Positions 1 to 16,880 of a stretch of 64,000 nt of DNA are shown here, one piece after another. Within the stretch, counting starts at the first letter, position 1, and every line of letters begins with the position of its first letter. This stretch comes from Alitta virens (lineage: Eukaryota > Annelida > Polychaeta > Phyllodocida > Nereididae): assembly GCA_932294295.1 (NCBI GenBank), contig OW028580.1:27288896-27352895 (forward strand), in the 5' to 3' direction. Under the pieces are notes generated by a model. That model did not search any database. It was not told the origin of the DNA and was given only the letters and a program-made list of their open reading frames with translations. Made by a program: the position numbers and the translations under genes.

Positions 1-409
1 GCCAGAACGACTACCCCTGTCCCGAGAACAATGACCATGACGCCAGGACCGGCTCCGTCAGTGGTTTTAGAAACCTGTCCAGTCTTCACGTCTCCAGTGT
101 TCACGTCTCCAGGGGAGATTGGTATGAGTGAAAAACCCCCCGGGGTTGTCAAGGTGATGGTAACAGTTGAACCAGGTGTACCACGTGTACCACGACATCT
201 CACCGGTGGTTGTTGTCGTTGGTCATTAGGACGGGTCCTACAGAATACAGTGCCGGACATATCCACTTCTGCTATCCTATACCTCTCTCGAGACGAAAAA
301 ACAGGGGGTCTGGATAAGGCCGGCAGACCACTACAGTCGACCAAACCTCCTGGGTTTGGCTGGTACAAACGCATGAAGTGTCACCGCACACATAAGAAGG
401 CATCCCCAT
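1..409 (-). pseudogene. Partial, frame-broken second member of the mucin-like membrane protein family
   Basis: On the minus strand one frame is open from about 380 to the window edge, and a second frame (ATG codons at 409 and 403) covers the first Cys residues. Together they show a cap with a CxC motif, then VDCSG, then DMSGTVFCR, then a Thr/Gly/Pro-rich stretch, and finally a hydrophobic run that starts a membrane helix and leaves the window. The intact neighbour at 1149-2492 has the same order, including the matching DMTGTPFCR, so the two are paralogues in tandem on one strand. The cap is split between two frames near 340-360, and no clear signal peptide is found in either frame. It is therefore a decaying copy, or a copy with a sequence error or an unseen short intron. 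The cap resembles an LRR N-terminal cap; function unknown. Confidence 0.5.
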
Positions 410-699
410 AACGAAAATTAGTCAGCCTCATAAAAAAGTCTAGGTCCTTCGGAGTTCTGGCAGAGACTAAATTAAATTCCCAGCTTAATTTAAGGAATTT
501 TAAAGGTAGCTTTAAGGGAGCGTGAGAATTTTTTAACGGATTAGCCATTCTTTTGTCAGGTTATGCGAGATTATGTAAGATTTTCAATTGTTTACCTTGC
601 CCCTTTTTTTTTTTTTCTCTACCATGGGATAAAAGTACCATATTATCTAGTTAAAACAACAGCAGAAAAACAAAAGTGGCTTTTTTAAAAAAAAAAATA

Positions 700-1060
700 A
701 TAATAATAATAATAATATAATCATAAAATCATCCAATAATATAATTATAATTCGTCCGACGATATAAATATAAATCATACAATAATATAATTATAATTCA
801 TCAATTAATTTAATTATACATCATGCAATAATATAATTATAATTCATCAATTAATTTAATTATACATCATGCAATAATATAATTATAAATCATGCAATAA
901 TATAATTATAATTCGTCCAAGGATATAAATATAAATCATACAATAATATAATTATAATTCATCAATTAATTTAATTATAAATCATGCAATATAATAATTA
1001 TAAAACATGCAATAATATAATTATAAAACATGCAATAATATAATTATAAAACAATATTAT
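700..1060. repeat. AT-rich minisatellite between the two membrane-protein genes
   Basis: A degenerate tandem array built from the words AATAATATAATTATAA and CATCAATTAATTTAATTA, in units of about 23 and 46 bp, usually joined by CATGC or CATAC. It lies downstream of the gene at 1149-2492 and upstream of the broken paralogue. No coding potential is seen. The stretch 410-700 is also non-coding, with poly-T and poly-A runs. Confidence 0.8.
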
Positions 1061-1148
1061 TCAAATTCTGTAGGGGGGGTGTATAAAAATACAAAAATAA
1101 CTACACAATGTTATACAATACAGTGCCTTTAACATTTTCTAAGGGGTA

Positions 1149-2492
1149 TTAAACAGTTGTGGTGCGACTCTCAGTTATTTCGATTACATCATCATGCACG
1201 GATAAACTTCTTAAAGACCTTTGGGGTGACCTCTCGGGTGACCTTTCGGGTGACCTCTCTGGTGACCTACCCCGTTTTGACCACTGCGATAGCTTCCTGT
1301 AGACGTGACATAGACAGCAGAACATCTAAAATAAGTTAAATATAAGTTATAATATAAACATACCCTTTTATAAAATAAGGTTTAATCAATTGTATTTTTT
1401 TTATTTGATTTATACTTACTAGAATAACACCTTGTAATACAAAAACCAGAATGAATGCCACGGTTATATAGGTTATTACGCTGAGAATTGCTGCGGATGT
1501 AAGGAAAGTTATAGGTGTTATGTCCACAGAGCTGGTGGTAGGTTGGGTTGGACGGGGGGTGATACCGGCAATGACATCATTGGTAGCCTCAGTGGTGAGC
1601 TGGTGAGTGACATCATGGCGGGTGACATCGTGGGTGACATGGTGGGTGACATCGTGGGTGACATTGGTGGTGGTGGCATCGGTGGTGGTGGTATCATGGT
1701 TGACATCATGGGTGAGGGTTTCAAGGTTGTTTGAGGGGTAGGTGTTGGTATCATAGGTGTTGGCATCATAGGTGTTGGCATGGTAGGTGGTGGTATCATG
1801 GGTGGTGGTGGTATCATGGGTGGTGGTGGCATCATGGGTGGTGTTGGTGGTGGCATGGGTGGTGGTGGCATCGGTGGTGGTGGTGGTATCATGGGTGGTG
1901 GCATCGGTGGTGGTATCATGGGTGGTGGTGGCATTGTGGGTGGTGGTGGTGGTGGCATGGGTGGTGGTGGCATCGTGAGTGGTGGTGGCATCATAGGTGT
2001 TTGCAGGTGTTGTTGTTGTTTCGAAATCGAAATAGAGCTCATCGCCTATCTTATTTGGGGGGTAACCTGGTACCCCGACCACAACTTCCTGGGTTATAGA
2101 ATCCCCCGAATAATTGTCTGGCTCTAAAAGAAAAAAGGTTGGGTGATAACAATAAAATTAAAAATATATTGTAATTTTTTCTTTTGTAAAATATATGAGT
2201 AATATGAGCACTTACCAAAGTTACAGATTATGTAGCCAGATCTTATTTGGCGAACTCTGCAGAAGGGTGTTCCTGTCATGTCTATGAATTTTATAAGGTT
2301 GCCCTTGAAGATTGGTGGCAGAGCTCGGCGTGTATAAGTACAATCCACCTCGACAAGACCGTCGGAATCGAACCCACAGATGCACCCCTGACATGAGTAC
2401 AAATAGTCGCAGAAGCCGAAGCTCAGTCCGCAGAGCAGGTAAAATATGTAGACCAATAAATTCATCCTGCTTGCTGTTTTTTGAATTTTCAC
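1149..2492 (-). CDS. Type I membrane protein: Cys-rich cap, Thr/His mucin-like stalk, TM helix, RSPE-repeat tail
   Basis: Three exons fit with matching phases and GT/AG sites: 2216-2492, 1420-2123 and 1149-1325 (donors GTAAGTG and GTAAGTA, acceptors TTTTAG), giving about 385 residues. The start is the ATG at 2492, but the next ATG (2465) gives a cleaner signal peptide (MNLLVYIFYLLCG). After the signal comes a small cap with CQGCIC, VDC and DMTGTPFCR, resembling an LRR N-terminal cap. Residues ~125-245 are a stalk of Thr, His, Asp and Ala repeats (TTTHDATTTH-like), a likely O-glycosylation region. A helix of about 28 hydrophobic residues follows. The third exon encodes the cytoplasmic tail, with a Cys cluster (FCCLC) and four near-perfect RSPE/RSPQ repeats. 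It lies 334 bp downstream of the Maverick-type polymerase on the same strand, so it may be element cargo. No match to a named family is recognised. Gene structure is fairly sure, function unknown. Confidence 0.72.
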
Positions 2493-2570
2493 CTTATTAT
2501 GAGCTAGTTGTACGGTGTGAAGAGTGGTGTGAAGAGTCGGAGTGAGAGAGAAAGCATACGACTCTTCCGC

Positions 2571-2579
2571 ATATATTGG
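2571..2579 (-). promoter_or_regulatory. Possible TATA-like and CCAAT element
   Basis: Minus-strand CCAATATATGC about 80 bases upstream of the membrane-protein ATG. A short inverted repeat (AAGAGTCG at 2532-2539, CGACTCTT at 2559-2566) lies between it and the start codon. The spacing would suit a core promoter, but this rests on motif alone. Confidence 0.3.
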
Positions 2580-2719
2580 CCAAGAAAATCAGATTTTTGG
2601 CAGAGGAATGAGATGGTGATAAATGTTGATATAGTGTTTATTTAATACATAGAGCGTCTTCTAATATGAATTGGAGACGTTATATACAGTATTGAAAACT
2701 ACAGGCATGCACAAAAATT

Positions 2720-2811
2720 GGTTACATTTTTAAGAATATTTAAAAAAATAGGTTACATTTTTAAGAATATTTTAAAAAATAGGTTACATTTTTAAGAATA
2801 TTATTATTCTT
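2720..2811. repeat. Three-copy 31 bp tandem repeat
   Basis: GGTTACATTTTTAAGAATAT recurs at 2720, 2751 and 2782 with A-rich spacers. It lies directly downstream of the polymerase stop, in its 3' flank, and ends in a poly-T tract at 2810-2827. Confidence 0.85.
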
Positions 2812-2826
2812 TTTTTTTTTTTTTTT

Positions 2827-5800
2827 CTAGCGAGCTGGTGAGATCCCCTTGTAACCATAAGGTATAGATACATAGGTACCTGTTGGGACCACTCTTTTAG
2901 TGAAAACTTTTCTGTAAACCTTGGAGAATGGTCTTTTGTATACAATACCGGTGTACTTAGTCCTCGTTATCTGACTGGATAATGGTGTCCTAACACGGTC
3001 AAGCTCCTCACTGATTATTTTTTTTACAACTTCAAAATCTAGTACACTAGAATTTTTGTAATTGAGACTTATGCCCTTGAGTTTGAGCACCTGTTCACCA
3101 TTATTGAGTTTATAGGAATAAGACTTTGGTCCTGATGATGCAAAAGTCTTTATGAATGTACCTGGGGGTAACTCATCGGTAAGATCACCTAAAAGGTCAC
3201 CTGTGATTAGATTTTTCTTGTGTTTTTCTTCAGAGTATATCAGAGAGTCAGTGTCCATGTAGGCAACAGAGTGGCCCACTAGCTCAAGAGCATTGTAGAG
3301 CTTCAGTCTGCCGTAGGTGGTGGTCAGCACACCTATAATGTCTGATTGAAACACATTATCTTCTTCAAAGGTGTCTTTCAGCTTAATATCTATTGCAATT
3401 ATATCATCGTTTATCGTGTGAAAGTCTGTGACATCCTTGGCGGGGTCGTTACGGATTCTGGCTAGTTCAAGTTTAGTTTTGACAAACACAGTCTGAGTTT
3501 TGTTCTGTCTCTCGCAGAATTTACCCCAGCAGGAATTGAGGTAAAGCTTTGCCACCAGTCTCAGACCAGGGTTTTTGTATATTTTGTCTTTGTCCAGGGT
3601 GATCCCCTGATTGGTGCTGTAATGGTCAATGTACTTCTCCTTTTCTTCCGGGGTTGTGACATGGGTTGGGTAACCGGAGGCCTTGAGTAAAATATATTTT
3701 TTTTTATTACATAAAAAATAAAATAAAATAAAATAATAATAAAATAAGAAACAAAGTTAAAGAAAAAACTAACCTCTTGTTTGATTTTGAGAAACATGGT
3801 GACATACTGTTTGAAAAGCCCACCCTGGTCAGTTTCTTTATTGTATTGGGTAATCTCAGGGTAATGGTATACCTCATACACTTTCAGTATCTTGTAATCT
3901 CTTGATATGGCGGTTTTTATTTCATCAGTGGCCCAGGTGGCTGTGAGAGCTCTTGCTGTGCAATCACAATTACACTGTTCTTGGTTCTCAGTCTCACAAC
4001 AAGTTCTGCATAGGGGAAACATGAGTTTGCCATTGCACCTGTAAGGCAGTACGGGTATGAACAGGTCTGGTGGGGGGAGGATCTTGACCTTGGCAACACC
4101 AGTGTATGGTATCAGGGATTGGTCTATGACTGCGGGGTCTGTGAGAATGGTATCATGGGTGGTTGGATAACTGCCAAACCAGTTCACATAGGGATATAAG
4201 CTCTGAAAATGATACAAATATATATATATATATAGACATATAATTAAGTGTAAAATAAGTTATTATAGCAAAAAAAACAAAAAAATAAAAATAAAAAATC
4301 AGAAAATTTTCTTACACAAAAGTCGAGGTATTTCATTTCTTCATCAGGGTCACAGTCGTAATAAAGACGTATCGGTTCAGTCCTCCCCCCATACAGAGCA
4401 TCTCTGATCCGGAGAGGTGGTGGTACATCAAAGTTTTCCACAAATCCTTTCAGTTCATCATCGCCCTTGACCATTCTGTCCCATTGGCACTCCCAAATAG
4501 TTTGGTGTATAATCCCTGCCTCCTGAATTTTTTTCTCTCTGAGTTTGGTCATGCTGTGGAGTTGCTCCATGTTGAACCTGGTGTGCGGGTCTCGAACTTG
4601 TCTGGAAGGTATACAACCGTGACCATGCCATCGGCAGCCATAGAAATCAAATGTTTTACCGGTTAAGATGTCATACCTATCGGTATAGAAATTGGTGTTT
4701 GGAAACTTATACTCGCCACCATTTCTGGCATGCTGTAATGGCCTACCCAATTTCTTACCTACCCACTCTAACCATATAATGGACTTGAGGCTGTGGTTGA
4801 TGTAACGTCCGTAACTACGGGGTGGGGGCTGGGGTAGTTGAGATTTTAAGAATTTACTTTCAGCAATATCTTCAGCATCAATGATCTGGCCATTATCAGC
4901 TCTTGACCACACCCCTGCTTTTAGATTCCCCTTCACTAGGTCACCGTCTTGGAGCCGTAAATCATGCTCTTCGCTCGTAGTGAGCTGTCTAATGATCTGC
5001 ATTGCACTACTGGCCAGGGTGACATGGCTGAATACGTCAATGGGGGGCGACTTTGCACCGGGCACGGTAGTGGCAGTCTTTATTAGGGTTCTGAATTTGG
5101 TACAAGCTTCCCTGAGAACCTTAACGTCAGCTCTGGTGTATTCCAACATTTCTTTTTGAAAGTCAAAAACTGAATCTTTCTTCAACTGGTACCACTTCAG
5201 AAATTCCTCCGTCTTTTCGGGACATAAAGTCGGGCATGAAATGTTCTTGAGCGGGCCATGGACCTACGAAATTGAAATGAGGGAAATCGCCTTTTTTTAT
5301 CTGAGATTCTAATGCTAGAGCTGCTGGTAACTTTCTCAGTGCCATGGGTAGAAAATTGAGACTGTCAATAAAAGTGATCCCTAAGCCTACAGCCACATAC
5401 ATCCTCATTATTTTTGATTCGCAATATATCACTTGAGGGGTGATGGTGTTGTTAAGACAGTAATTAAGTATGAAGTGCGCATCAAATGCCTTAGCATTGT
5501 GAGCTATGCACGTGAATTTCTTGTGGACAGGTGTGAATAACCACTGAAAAAATTCTTCAGTGGTCTCTGGACCTTTAAATACTTTCTCTTTCCTACCGCA
5601 TTCTCCATTTTCGCACAATTGAATGTAATTGCCATCCTTATCTTTCTTGGAACATGTCTTACACCTGTCTCCGCAGTGTGGGCACATGGCATCCTCTGTC
5701 CACGGGTCATTCTCGCATTCGTCACACACGGATTGGCAGACCAGAAAATTGGGACAGAATCTTTCCATACCGCAGTAAGGCCTGTGGCAATTTAGACATT

Positions 5801-7352
5801 TCCAACACCGGGGACACAGTTGGTCGGGGAAACAGTCGGGGCAGTCTTTCATAACAACATTTCTGTAACCATCGGGGCATACAATTTTTGTGTCTTGGGA
5901 AGTCTCGAAGTCGTAGTATAGAAAGCGTCCTGAAGATGTCTTGGGTTGCCTGATCCTATAATAACACAAATGCTCGCCGACAACGTATCTGTTACACTGT
6001 CTGCAGAAATATTCACCGCATTGGTGTTTGGCGGTGTCCCTTTTAACCCTGTTGATGACAACCTTACACTCTAGGCACTTGTAGAATGTTTCACACTGGG
6101 ATAATCCTCTCTGCTGGCCGGCGGATGGACCCTTTTTGTATGTGGGGGGGGATTTTGTGGGAGATGTAACATTGCGGGTTTCTACAAGTGTGGTTGCAGT
6201 CATTACAGACCACACCGTTGTCGATGAAATTGCAGTTATTTCTCTGACACAGGTTGCACCTAGCAGAGCAAGAATGGTATTTGTTTTTTTTGTTGTACCA
6301 GGTAAAACAATGTAAGCATAGCAGCTTATTGGGTAGGAAACCTAGAATGTTAACTATACTGTGAAAATGCGAATCCTTCAGATATAAAAATATTTTTTTT
6401 TCCCTGTTGCGGTATCCTGTGTAGCACACCTCATTGAGCAGATCTGCGGAAATGACCACAATCTGGACATCGAGATATTCCTCGAAAGAGTAGAGATCCC
6501 TGACCATGATAGGGTCTTCCAGCGATAGACCTACATTTATCTGTAGATTTGTAGCCTGTACTTTTTGAGAATTGGCATCATTACTTCTAGCCCTTGTTTT
6601 ATTTATAAAAGCTTTGAAAGCGTTTCTAGGCATCCCTTGTAGTTTGGCCATGCAGGTTACGATGGCTCTAGCGCCACAGATATTTTCACCATCAATTGCG
6701 GGTATGAAAACGATAGACTTCTTGGTTTTAGCTGAGCATGTGTCGGAGGTGGTGTCGGTATTGATTATAGGTGTAGGACCTCCACCACCTCTGTCTTCCT
6801 TTTGAAGAGTACCCACACGTACCTCGAAGGTTTCATCAGTGTCAATATCTTGTTTAGAATTTAAAACGGCCTCAACTCTGCAATAAATTTTAATAAAAAT
6901 ACGGGTACAAAATAAAAATATTTTTATATATAGAAAAAGATAATAGAGAGTTATCACCAGAATAGCATTAGATAGCTGTGGGGGGAAAATAAAAAGATAA
7001 TTCCATGAAGGATAAATTCACACCTGGATAGTATAGTATCTGCAGTGATATTCCCTCTGGGTTGAAGGTGTATAGTGATAGGTTTATCCAGACTCCTGTG
7101 ATCAATGGACATTCTCATCTTGTCACCATCTTGGTAATTTGTTGAGGCCTGATCCAATATCTCATCAAACATCCTGTGTAAATCGTCTCTAAAATCGGAT
7201 ATCTTAGAGCGTGTGATGTCATTATTAAATTTGGCTTTGTAAGTAAATTCCTCAACACCATACTTTATAACCCTTTTCTCATTTATCTTCTTGATGTTGT
7301 AGGGTTTGGGTGGTGCTGCTCCGTCTTGTTTAGGTCTTTTAATGGGTAACAT
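2827..7352 (-). CDS. Maverick/Polinton-type protein-primed DNA polymerase B, intron-containing, with two +1 breaks
   Basis: Four exons are supported: 7024-7352, 4316-6877, 3774-4202 and 2827-3681, with GT/AG boundaries and agreeing phases. Seen in order: N-terminal domain, several CxxC knuckles (about 6060-6330), exonuclease motif I (YYDFET, near 5915), a Cys-rich insert of about 95 residues (5600-5870), exonuclease motif II (AHNAKAFD), and DSLNFLPMALRKL. The polymerase motifs are A (DFC joined across an intron to SLYPYVN), B (LNSCWGKF) and C (YMDTDSLIY, near 3250). This order is that of family B polymerases of Mavericks and related virus-like elements. Two places need a one-base skip to stay in frame: a run of G near 6146, and a CCC near 5218. 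They may be real decay or homopolymer sequencing errors. No integrase, ATPase, protease or capsid gene is seen; these could lie left of the window, or the copy may be fragmentary. Confidence 0.85.
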
Positions 7353-7986
7353 TTTATAACAATGTCATTATGACCTGAGAGAATATCCAAATAACATTCC
7401 GTACTGGTCAATGTCTAACCGGGTAATGCTTCCTAGAAATACAGGTGTAGAATAACGGGAAATTTAAATTACCCCATAATTATCATTCCCCCCATGGGTT
7501 GAAGCTCCTCTCACCCGTGACAGAGTGAATGATGGCATGATAAGAAGTCGTCAGGGCCATTTGCACAGAGCCTGGCCTGGTGCACAAGCGGTGTCCCAAC
7601 CTTGTATAAGTCATACAGACCAGAGCAGTATGGATAAAATGGTGTTTCTGGACCCTGTTTTTATAATGGGCTGGATAGGAAATTGCCTCAGACCCACTGT
7701 GGAGCAGCCACTAGTGAATATTAATGAACCCTCATTGGTATAATGGAGACCACCAGTCATGGTATCAGTCATGCACTGTTGAACACTATGACCTTTTGAT
7801 AGGAATGAAATAAATATCAAAATAATTAGACCCCCTAAACGCAGTCTATTACTACTAACAAAGGCCTAGGCATACAATTACACTTTGTGTTTATTATGGC
7901 ACAATGTCTACATTAGGAATACCAATGAAATGTAAATTAATTGTGCTAATGTCAAAGTAATATTTTGATGATTTGTGAAACAGTTT
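7353..7986. other. Intergenic stretch between polymerase and receptor
   Basis: No gene is supported. The sequence is mixed and non-repetitive. It holds the 3' flank of the receptor gene, including a minus-strand AATAAA at 7890-7895, and presumably the boundary of the Maverick-type element. No terminal inverted repeat can be recognised because the partner end is outside the window. Confidence 0.5.
7890..7895 (-). terminator. Candidate polyadenylation signal of the receptor gene
   Basis: AATAAA on the minus strand, about 95 bases beyond the receptor stop codon at 7987-7989. It is the closest good signal. Confidence 0.5.
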
Positions 7987-14244
<6,258 letters not shown>

Positions 14245-14365
14245 TATTTGGTTGGGAAGTAAGCTTTTTCCAGGACGAGTTTCCACAGATAAACTGATTA
14301 ATCCAGCTGAGTTACAAAATATGCCTATCAGTGCTTAGCTCATATGATGTGTCTACACCTGTCAT

Positions 14366-14373
14366 TATATATA
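14366..14373 (-). promoter_or_regulatory. Candidate TATA box of the receptor gene
   Basis: TATATATA about 120 bases upstream of the receptor ATG. In the decayed duplicate the segment carrying it is missing (compare 22202-22270), while sequence on both sides still aligns. Confidence 0.4.
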
Positions 14374-14869
14374 CAGTGTGTGCCATTCCTAGGAATGTCA
14401 CTCATTGGCTGATACATTACATAATTTATGCAGAAGATGCAAGTACATTGCATAATATATAAAATATATGCAGAAGATGAAAGACAAATTTCAATTTTAA
14501 TGCCAGCATGAAAAACTCATTTTTCCAATCACAATTATTGCTCAGCGTTGATATCAAGTAATAGTCCATCACAAAATATTATTCAGAAATGTTCTGGGGA
14601 CATCTACCTTTTTCTTAAATCAATAACCAGGAACTGTTGAAATTATTAGAAACCCCTTCTACAAGAATAGGCCAAATTTTAAAAGATAACCACTTTCAAC
14701 ACTATGTAAAGGCAAGTCAAGAAAGGAACTTGTCATACTTGCTTGATTGCCAATATTACACAGGAGATATGCACACTAAGTGAAGTAATAAAGCATGGTG
14801 ACATCGCAACATCAGTTCCTCATTTGAATATTGGAAGTATGGAAAAACACTTTAGTGAGCTTATTGCAC

Positions 14870-15330
14870 TTATAGAGAATTTAAGTCTATATGATGGTTG
14901 AAATCCTATATACAAAATACACATTTAATAAATCTTTCCCATTCACCACATTACGTTGGAAAAGGTCAAGAGATCAAATATGGATACCTGCAGCATTACG
15001 GAAAAGCATAAGGCAGAAGGCAGAGCTATACAAAAGATACCTAAACAATCCCACAGATCTGAATAAAGAAAAATACAAGAGATATATAAACATAGACAAC
15101 CATGCTTTGAAAAGCAGAAGCAGAGTACTATGAGAAAAAATATATGAGGAAAAGAAAAATAATCATTAAAGCACTCTGGGAAATATATGGTCCTATTATA
15201 AATCCAGGTTAAACAAAAAATTACAAGGCTATAAAAAAGGTAGAATATGAGGGTTAAAGTTCTGACAACTGAGAAAGGAATTACTAATGCTCAAAATGAC
15301 TATTTTGTGATGATTCAACTGAGGAGCTGC
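14870..15330 (+). mobile_element. Non-LTR retrotransposon fragment (linker before the reverse transcriptase)
   Basis: The plus strand reads, through frame breaks, WIPAALRKSIRQK, ELYKRYLNNPT, KYKRYIN and then LWEIYGPIINPG. This is the linker between endonuclease and reverse transcriptase typical of animal LINEs. Several stops and shifts are present, so it is a dead remnant. No poly-A tail or target duplication was found. The clade is not determined. Confidence 0.65.
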
Positions 15331-15419
15331 CAGGCTGTTTTGAAAGCACTAACTGTAGTGGATTATATTAAGTTCTGAGAGAATATTTTTTTGCCTCAGA
15401 GGACAATGACTTATTATCA

Positions 15420-15790
15420 AAACAACACATCATGGTTCCACCCTGGCTCAAAATCTGTACTAGATCAAAAGAGGAGGCCCACAAAAACAAGACCATCGAT
15501 CCAGCGAATTTCAAGAAAGCCAGATCTGAATGGAAAAAAGCAGTGAAGCATGCTACGAGAGACTACAAAGTACAACTGGAGTCCAATTTTAACACCAATG
15601 ACTCTCAACAAGTATAGACTTCAATAAATCTGATAACAAACTATAACGGTCCTAAAAGAACAAGTTGAATGTTCTGATCCAAGCCTTCCAAGCCAATTTA
15701 AGTAATTCTATGCTCGCTTTCATCGCTATAACGCCACCAAACCCAAGTTTGCTTCTGATGGTGAGATGGAGCCTGCATTTGTAATTAAAG
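15420..15790 (+). mobile_element. Second LINE fragment, different lineage
   Basis: The plus strand reads PPWLKICTRSKEEA, FKKARSEWKKAVKHATRDYK, and then ITNYNGP in a broken frame, followed by remains of the FYARF-type segment. This matches the pre-reverse-transcriptase linker of CR1/L2/Jockey-like LINEs and differs from the fragment just upstream. It is truncated and broken. Confidence 0.6.
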
Positions 15791-16110
15791 AAAGTGATGT
15801 TTATACAATTTAAACAAGCATAATTCATTTAAATGGTCAGCTTAAAGACAAGAATGGTGAAAGTAATTTTACAGATAAAATAACAAAGACCAAGGATTGT
15901 AGACAATTGACATAGGCCTAATATTGAATTCAAGTCTATTTAATTGATCATCAAATGCAAAACAGTACAGCAACAGACATAGAAGGGGTGTAATGATTAA
16001 TTGATACTCACCATGCCTTCAAATCTAATATCTTTTTAATGCATTTCTGAATTGAGGTACAGACTGACATCATAACTGAACGTATTCGAATATTTCACAA
16101 ATCTGTTTGT

Positions 16111-16880
16111 CTAAAAGTATTTTCGGGCATGCCTATTGTGGCCTCTATGAATTCTTACAGATTCAGTAATGTTTACAATAGTCCAACCATGCAATACCTT
16201 ATTATACAATATGAGAACAAGTTTAATTCTACGACTTTCTAAATTTTCTAAACCTAACAGTTCTAACCTATCGTAAAATGGCGAGTTGGCACATCCGTGA
16301 AGTCTTCTTGTCAGATACAAATTGTACGGATTCTATCATGTCAATGTTACCTATTAGATAATGGTGACCATACAGTGCCTGAAGATTCAAGCAATGGGTG
16401 GACATATGTCAAGTATAAACTAACAACCAATGGTATGTCCTTTGAATGTGAAAAATATTCTGTATACAAAAATGAGCTTTCTGAACAACACTGCTACAAT
16501 GGACTGTAAATTTAAGGTTGGATTGAATATTCACGCCGACATCACGAATGAACTGCACAGTGTAAATAACATCCATTTAGCAGAAATTTACATTCAACTT
16601 CAGAACAACCTATGCGTAATTAATGTTTTGCCAGGATTTAAACACAGTTGCTAATTGGAGGCCCACTCATAGATACAATGGAGGTCATGCTGTAACAGGA
16701 CACAGTCGTCCAAATCTCTACAAGCAGTGTACAGTTTAGTATCATCAGCATACATACTCAACGAACTGTGTTGTACAACATTATTTATATCTGAACAATA
16801 TAAATAGCAATGGCCGAAGTACAGTACCCTGTGGGACACCTGAAACAAAACATTTTGAAGATGACAATGAAGCACCAACC
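16111..16880 (-). mobile_element. LINE reverse transcriptase remnant
   Basis: The minus strand near 16750 shows SMYADDTKLY followed by LQHDLHCIYEW, the catalytic YADD box and the helix after it. At 16111-16320 it shows LTRRLHG, YDRLELLGL and LESRRIKLVLILYNK, the usual C-terminal end of a LINE polyprotein. The frame is broken between the two parts. It sits between the two receptor copies. Confidence 0.7.

Noticed and set aside
1518..2127. Open frames rich in Gly/Val/Trp on the plus strand and in Met/Pro on the minus strand
   Set aside because: They are other-frame readings of the Thr/His stalk minisatellite. Only the minus frame with the signal peptide, TM and splice sites makes a sensible protein.
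5163..6215. Programmed ribosomal frameshifting in the polymerase
   Set aside because: Neither break shows a slippery heptamer with a convincing downstream pseudoknot. Extra bases in homopolymers explain them more simply.
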